Below are positions 58,086 through 64,000 of a stretch of 64,000 bases of DNA, in pieces. This DNA comes from Anaspis maculata (Eukaryota > Arthropoda > Insecta > Coleoptera > Scraptiidae): contig OX421966.1 in the NCBI GenBank assembly GCA_949128115.1, forward strand, positions 56,913,416 through 56,977,415, in the 5' to 3' direction. The translations under genes were made by a program, and so were the position numbers. Under the pieces are notes generated by a model. It ran no database searches. It worked only from the letters and a program-made list of their open reading frames with translations, and had not been told where the DNA came from. The first letter of the stretch is position 1. Each line of letters begins with the position of its first letter.

Positions 58086-58871
58086 ATATTGACATTGATT
58101 AAAATTTGGATGTTTCGCAATGATCCTTATTTCACGTATTCGAGAAATGAGCCTTCCTTATGCCTTCATGTCATATCATGACAATATCTTCAAAAGATTT
58201 TTTTAAATGTGTTCTCGGAGAGTTCCCGGAGAATAGGTACCTCAGTTTTCAGAGCAGAAAAAGGGGTCAAAGGGAATCACACAGCATCGGAACATCGTGC
58301 TGTCGTTATTGAACAAGAAATAATTTACGAAGTGAGTACCCCATCGAATCAAAATATCCTGTATTGTGATTTTTTTTCTGTAGATTCAAGCTGTGCCAGA
58401 GTCTCTGTCAGTTTGAGAATGAAAATGCTTCATAGGTATCCTGGTCTTATGAAAATTGAAAAAGCTAGTTGGATTTTGATGGAATTTGATGAAAGAGTTT
58501 TCAAGAAGAGCGGCAAAAATCCAGAGAAACTTGTGATGAAACCAAGCGAAACATTTCGATCGTGACCACTGCTCACCTACCTAGTTCAATGGAACCACAT
58601 TTCCTTCACGTTCAAGTTCTGCAGCCCCTTGAGACTGCTCAAGCTATACCTAGTGCTTCTGCTCAATGTAGACAGACACGAGTTTGTGTTCGAAGATACA
58701 CAACTTGCTAGGTCTGTCTGTAAAATGATTTAATTAGCCTATGGTTCTGACTACCCAGAAAAAATGTTTTGGTGAACAGTTTACAACAGACTTTTTATTT
58801 TCCATTTAATGTTTATCTCATCACTCAATCAACTGCAACTTGGAAACTTGCTCGTATCAGTTTCGGTTTTA
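58086..58871. other. No gene recognised
   Basis: A 118-codon open frame at 58209-58565 on the plus strand has no domain I know. The flanking DNA is AT-rich. Confidence 0.4.
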
Positions 58872-58995
58872 TACCGTGTGATCCAAACAATTCCGAATTG
58901 GGGTAGGCTGTGACATGGTCAAATTTCGGGATGTGAAGCTGTTTTTCGCCAGGGCATAGCCCACCCCAATTCGGAATAGTTTGGATCACACGGTA
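58872..58995. mobile_element. Palindromic MITE with TA duplication (Tc1/mariner-like)
   Basis: The element is 58874-58993 (120 bp), flanked by TA. CCGTGTGATCCAAAC starts the left arm, and GTTTGGATCACACGG, its exact reverse complement, ends the right arm. Pairing continues through AATTCCGAATTGGGGT for about 40 bp with few mismatches. TA target sites are used by Tc1/mariner transposons. Nothing is coded inside. Confidence 0.85.
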
Positions 58996-59759
58996 GAGTG
59001 TCAGAGTTATTGTACTGTGTTTAGAGTGAATGAGTGGCTTCATCTGGAAAATATTACGAAAGAGAAGCGTAAAATTGGCTTGATGGCAATTATATTATCC
59101 AGATATCTAGCCAGAGAGCCGGGCGTTGTTTACTTAGTGAGAAAACTGGGAAGCGTACAAGAAAGACAGCCAACAAGCCTTGATGTGAATTAATCCCAGC
59201 TACCTAGCATAAATATTTATTTAGTTGGGCCGAGCTAAAATGCAAGAAAATCAAAGCGAGATTATTATCAAGTAAGTGAACGAAAACAGTAGACGACGCA
59301 TACAACCTTCTCGTCATCTTCACCACATCAACGCAATTATAAATTATAAATTCTAACACCACGGAAAAGCTTCATCAAAATCTCTCGAAAACACTGTTAT
59401 CTGGCCAATTTAAATGATTGCATACCTTTCATTGACTGCTACATCACTACTTGAGAGCACTTACAAGTGAGTAGGCACTAGGCAATCAATTATATGTATA
59501 ATTTCTCTATTTTTGGCTTTTGTCTGGAAAAACAGAATAGGAGTTTAGTTCATCTCACCACAGCGGGGTGTATATCATAGTTTCTCATATGTCAGCAGAG
59601 CTATTGTTACGGATTTTGCGTCTAGGTTTGTTCATAATCCATGTTGATATGATCGTTTCAATACACACACTGCTTTAAACTGCGTACCACTATAACATAC
59701 ACGTCAATAATTACTTGGGCTTGGGTTATCGTCGATATCACTTGCTCTTATCGCTCTGA
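58996..59759. other. No gene recognised
   Basis: AT-rich DNA with no repeat family or coding motif that I recognise. Confidence 0.4.
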
Positions 59760-60012
59760 ATTCAATACTATTCCGTTATAGAGGTAACGATGATATCGAC
59801 AGTTCATCGATAGTATCGAAAGTCGACAATAAAAGTCCGTAAGCCAATAATCGGTGCTTTATATAGCTCCGACTGTTGTTCTGGAATCTTCCACCGGTCC
59901 TCCAGCAAATTTCACAATGACCCGGCATCCGGTTTCGAGGCGACTCTCGAAAAATCCTACACATTTCACGTGCATTTCGCGTGCTACAGCACGGCGGCAC
60001 CTCCGCCATTTC
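59760..60012 (-). promoter_or_regulatory. Promoter-like motif cluster
   Basis: On the minus strand TATATAAAG lies at 59865-59857, with CACGTG near 59970 and AAATGGCGG near 60011. ATCGATA-type motifs occur near 59805-59817. A 77-codon minus-strand frame starts at the AAATGGCGG (60009 to 59776) but has no domain. The cluster could mark a transcription start or a short first exon. Each motif alone is weak, and the call rests on their proximity. Confidence 0.3.
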
Positions 60013-61699
60013 GACTGATCTTTTCTAATCGGCTATTGGGGTCAGCCATGCTATTCAGATGACCAAACCATCGCGTATGTTCTCGTAACAGAATCGCCAC
60101 TCGTAACAGTATTGTATTCGCATTCATTTTGAAAGTATGCCAAACACACGTTTTCCTCTATTTATGCTAAAATAAACACAAGAAAACTTGAAGAAAAAGT
60201 TGTGATACGAAAAACTGGAATATCTATTGAGCTGTGCTGCAAACCATTGATTTCCTAGTTTGTTTTCCCAGATGCTTGCAAAGCACTTGAAAACTGTGTA
60301 ACTGATTGCCTACCCAACGGTGAGTGCTCCTGAAGAAGTTCAACTGACCAACACTCAGTCATTTACAGCTGATGTGGGTATCGTTACCAACAAAACTCAC
60401 ATATAAGCTACTGAAAAAACTGCAGGCAGATCTGGCCATACTGTTTATGGCCATACTGTTCATATTAGCTAAGAGCAATTAGAGGTTTTGCTAGTGACTT
60501 CCACGTCAGCTGTCATATGTCACTTGTAAACCCTGGAAACCCTAATAGCAGTGAGACCGTCTGATGAAAGCTAGCCTGAGTTGTCCTTGATGTGGCCAGT
60601 GGAGCACGGAATCGCTTAAATTCAAAAACCGTGGATTTCCCATATACGCAACAATCTCCAGGAAATGGAACAGCACACTGCTCTTGAGAGAAAGACCCAG
60701 GCGGCGGCCATAAATTACCATGTCGGCGTTAAATCAAAATTAGCCTTCTAAGCGGACCTTTTCGGACGGGCCGATCGCCACTTGCTCAAAGGTTTTTCGT
60801 GTCTGGCTCCCCCGAACATAAATACTGCATCAGGCCATTCACACATGAATACGAGAAAAGGGCCGGGATGGAAAACATCGGGTCGCGTACTCTGGGGTGT
60901 GCGCGTGTGTGTGTGTGTATGTGTGTGGGATATAGGTGGAGGATGTGGAGAATAAAAGGGTAAAATGTGGAAGGAGATTGTGTGTGAGAGGTGGCTGTGG
61001 AAAAACTGTCAATTGTATGCCAGAGAGCGAGAGGTGAGCGAGCAGCGTGGATAGTAGGCATGTCGCGTATGCAAATAACAAAAGCCGCAGCGGCGGCGGC
61101 AGCATCGGTGCTGCCACCCTTGCGACACGTCGATATTTTAAAACAACGCGCGGCGGTGAATGGATTTGATTTCCGGCCTGATTGGTCGGGGAGGGTGGCT
61201 TTTGCCAGAATTTGGTTTAGGACTCGGTAATGGCGCACCAGGAGTCAGGTCGTGATACGAATATTTTATGTTTTTCGAGCGTAAGCCGGGCTTTATTTAG
61301 GTTCGGAGTGAATGAGCTGTGACTAAGGCGAGGAATAAGGTGATGTCAATCAGCGATTGCCAAAGACGAAACGCGGTTGGTTTTTGATAACAATGCCTAT
61401 ATTGAATTGAAAACCTTTTCACCTATTGAATGAGTATCAGAGCAGCTAATTTACCTCGCTTGGCTCGACTAACGTTGCAAGTTGGTGTACTTTCTGGGTC
61501 GAAAAATTCGACCATACTATACATATTGTCATTATTGTCGAGGATGTCAAATTCGAACGGATTCATTCAAGAAACTTGAGTAAACAATAACAAATTACAC
61601 AACGGTAACTCAAACACGCGTGAACCTAATACAGCAAATCGTCCCGCGACTCGGCCTAGCAAGTGTTCTCTCTACTTCAAGCTTTAGATGTTAGCTCTG
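60013..61699. other. No gene recognised; CpG-rich stretch and (TG)n
   Basis: A (TG)n microsatellite with interruptions lies at 60903-60927. The region 60,700-61,250 is CpG-rich. A 150-codon minus-strand frame (60786-61238) is largely a translation of simple repeats (poly-Ala and HTHTHT stretches), so I do not call it a gene. Confidence 0.45.
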
Positions 61700-62684
61700 A
61701 AAAATGCCGGATTCTACCTTGCTAGGAGATGCTGGACTCAGGTATACAGAGGTCCATGTATTATTGAGTACGCCACAGCTACTGTGTTACACTTTCCCCG
61801 CCTCAGCTACTTCTACATCCTCGTAGAACTAATCCTCGGGTCGTTGAAGATAAGAACAGAGACGATCGCTAAGCACCACCTTGATTTTTCCTGCCTGCCC
61901 CAAGTGTTGTTCAAACACTTGACAATCTTGTACGGTTTCTCTCAATCCAACTGTAGCTTCGGGGACCTTCTCTTCTGCGTTTTGGGATTGTGGAACAACG
62001 AGAACTCGCCTTCTTTGAATTTGGGTGTAGTGACTTTCCAGTCGTAACAGGCTTTCATAAGGTCGTTTGTTGGATGCTGATGTTGTCTGGATGTGGCTTC
62101 AAGCAAATGTGTCCAGTGACCATATTCTCTCATGCAGCTCTTAAACTCACTCGGCTTAGCCTCGGGATTCTCCTGGACAGGAGTCACATACCAGTTTCTT
62201 TGATGCGCGCTCACAAATTTCGACAGGATTGCAAGAAGGGTCTAATTGAACCATTTGAACCGCTCAACCATTCCATCGGACTGAGGGTGGAGAGCTGTGG
62301 TACTTGTTTTGTTGATACCGAGAATCTTCATCAGCTCGTGGAATACTTCCGATTCAAAATTTCTTTCTTGATCCGAAGGTTACTCCAACGGCACTCCATA
62401 AATATCTTGATATCACATGATCCACCAAGACTTTCTCCACGGTTCAAGCTTCCTGGTTCGGAATCGGTATGGTTTCGGGCCACTTCGAGAAATAATCCAT
62501 GACGACCAGCAAATATTCATTCCCTTGCTTCGTTACTTGGAGTGAACCAAGGATATCCACTGCCAACCTCTCAAATGGGCTCACACATTATATTGCTGCA
62601 TCTTGGCATGTTGTCTTCGGTGAGGTTATTTTCTCAAGTTGCATACCTCCAGGTTCTGATGTGTGAATTTCCACGTCCTGTTGA

Positions 62685-63065
62685 TACCCTACCCCTACCC
62701 CCCTACCCTAAAAAAATAAACAAAAACCGACTCCCGTCAACAACTTTTTGATTCACATCAGAAACCCCTAAGCAGAGTTTGGAACGTAGTGTCCCGCTTT
62801 TCTAGAAGGATGACGTATACGACGTTGGACCAATCACATTTCCTGTCAGTAACGCCTTGTTTGAATTTAGTTAGATTTTTATGTCTTTTGAGTTTCAGTT
62901 TTAAAATTAATGGTCAAGTTGAGAATTTCAACTTTGTACCTACTTACGTAAAATAATAACAATAATAATCGTTTTTGTTGTTACTTGGTAAAGAATTGAA
63001 AAACAGATAGAGAATGTAAAATACATTGAGACATATAAAAAAATTACAAAGTAAAATTTTACCCA
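62685..63065. mobile_element. ~380-bp insertion in the Gypsy integrase
   Basis: The zinc-binding domain reads to WEIFYLLG at about 63066 and resumes with QQDVE at about 62684, so the DNA between is extra. It starts with a C-rich CCCTACCCCTACCCC stretch and an A-run and is otherwise AT-rich. No terminal repeats or clear target duplication are visible, so its type is unknown. Confidence 0.6.
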
Positions 63066-63920
63066 ATAAATAGAATATCTCCCAAATTATCTCCATAGTT
63101 TTCTTCACTCCAAGATGACCAGAGCTGGCAGTATCATGGAGCTGGATCAAGATTTCTCTCACGAGTTACTTTGAAACCACAAGATTGCTCTTGACGTGTT
63201 CACCATCAGCGGTTTCCCATAGTCTGTAGAGCGTGCTGTTCTTTAACCGAAGCAATTTCTGTTGGGCTAGGTAGGCTTTCAGTACCGGACTGTACTGCAC
63301 AATCTCTTGCCATTCGAGTCTTCGATTATTTTCCGAACATCCAATAGAAGGTCTCAGGATGTCGTTGTCTTATTGCACCTTCTTTATTTCTTCCAAAGAA
63401 AGTTTCAAACCACCACATCCAATTTCTTCATTTTAAACGACGTTTATCACCACTTCCTCATATTCTTGCTTCGAACAATGCTTGAAATGTTCCGGACATG
63501 GCCGTCGTGATAAGGCGTCACCGCTGAAATGTGCTTTTCCAGGTCGGTGCCAAATTTCCATGTCATAAACTTGTAGTCTTTTGAAGCAACGAGCCACTTG
63601 TCTTGTATTACTAGATTTTTGAAGTTTGCTGACCATTTTAACGCACCATGATCCGTCCTTAGGATGAAATCTTGGGCCGTGCAGGTATGCATGGAGGTGC
63701 TCAATGGATTTCACGACTAAAAGTATCTTTTTGTTACGCAATAGTTTTGTTCTGGTTTGTTCAACATGCTCAGTAGGCCAGAACCGTCTCTTGTCGTCTA
63801 TCTTGTGCCTTCTTCTCGAGAAAATGCCAATACGGGACTCGTATCAGAGCATTTTCCAAGTCTTAAGATGAATGTTGGTATTCCTCGGTTCATCGGAAGA
63901 CTTTCTTGTGTTATATACTT

Positions 63921-63932
63921 CCCCCCCCCCCC
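63921..63932. repeat. Poly(C) run
   Basis: Twelve consecutive C, followed by TACCCCCC. Confidence 0.9.
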
Positions 63933-64000
63933 TACCCCCCTGACATTCATTTGGCCTATTTGTGATAGTTCGAAATCTGGAATCTGGAACCCTTCATTGT

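Larger units (their letters stand above)
61700..64000 (-). mobile_element. Ty3/Gypsy pol remnant (RNase H and integrase), extends beyond the window
   Basis: Reading the minus strand from the window end: LNKPEQNYCVTK (about 63760), HLHAYLHG and a TDHGALKW block (about 63650), QVYDMEIWHRPGKAHFSGDA with LSRRPC (about 63580-63500) give the RNase H. QLHDTASSGHLGVKKTMEII (about 63140-63080) begins the integrase zinc-binding domain, which is then interrupted. The integrase core follows as PFERLAVDILGSLQVTKQGN and VMDYFSKWPETIPIPNQEA (about 62580-62440), and a C-terminal YDWKVTTPKFKEGEF...KRRSPKLQLDW block (about 62060-61940). Stops and frameshifts throughout mean it is non-functional. RT, protease and gag would lie beyond 64,000 if present. 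Confidence 0.88.

Noticed and set aside
60786..61238. 150-codon gene on the minus strand
   Set aside because: Composition is explained by simple repeats (GCN and TG/CA runs giving poly-Ala and His-Thr). No domain, and overlapping frames exist.
62690..62715. Interstitial telomere repeat (CCCTA-like)
   Set aside because: Only a few irregular CCCTA/CCCCTA units, and insect telomeres are typically CCTAA. More likely low-complexity DNA at an insertion edge.

Overview
The window looks like intergenic or intronic DNA of an arthropod, most likely an insect. The sequence shows CR1/Jockey-group LINEs, Ty3/Gypsy remnants, tRNA-derived SINEs, hAT-, TTAA- and TA-type MITEs, long foldback elements and several satellites. 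I see no operons, ribosome binding sites, rRNA or functional tRNA, and no host protein-coding gene that I can name. Naming the order of insect would be a guess.

Layout, 0-20 kb: a decayed LINE reverse transcriptase (97-1450, minus strand) is followed by unrecognised DNA and a small MITE (5.6 kb). A Jockey-type LINE (7.5-10.3 kb) is split by a ~1.6 kb dispersed repeat whose second copy lies at 27.5-29.9 kb. Three tandem hairpins with compensatory arm changes lie at 10.69-10.88 kb. A foldback element (11,918-18,667) has ~1 kb arms, and its left arm was later hit by a full-length LINE (12,627-17,159) whose two ORFs are open. This LINE holds the only convincing intact coding sequences in the window. 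A Gypsy RT fragment with an internal duplication (18.9-19.7 kb) and a non-autonomous hAT element (19,796-20,181) follow.

Layout, 20-46 kb: a small inverted repeat (22.3-22.9 kb), a diverged direct repeat with two microsatellites (24.4-25.5 kb), a 118-bp minisatellite rich in GCCAT(C/A)TTG sites (25.8-26.2 kb), a decayed LINE on the minus strand (26.4-27.3 kb), and the second dispersed-repeat copy, which carries an 840-bp insertion with terminal inverted repeats. Then come a nested TTAA-flanked element (32.5-33.5 kb), a degenerate GAGCCC-rich tandem array (33.7-35.7 kb), a 730-bp inverted-repeat element (36.5-37.2 kb) and another dead RT (39.5-39.9 kb). Unrecognised DNA separates these blocks.

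Layout, 46-64 kb: a second foldback (46,117-48,282) has the same architecture and related termini as the first. An L2/CR1-like LINE (48.5-50.6 kb) is interrupted by two tRNA-derived SINEs. A second GAGCCC array runs in the opposite orientation (51-52.2 kb). A ~1.5 kb satellite made of phased nGAAnnTTCn modules (56.15-57.6 kb) looks like a dense array of heat-shock elements. A palindromic mariner-like MITE lies at 58.9 kb, a promoter-like motif cluster at 59.8-60.0 kb, and a broken Gypsy pol gene (61.7 kb to the end) on the minus strand.

How the parts relate: most structure here is transposons inserted into older transposons. LINE proteins (endonuclease and reverse transcriptase) would mobilise the LINEs and, in trans, SINEs. 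The MITEs and foldbacks need transposases not encoded here. The points most worth following are the heat-shock-element satellite, the related pair of long foldbacks (possible long-hairpin RNA sources) and the covarying tandem hairpins.
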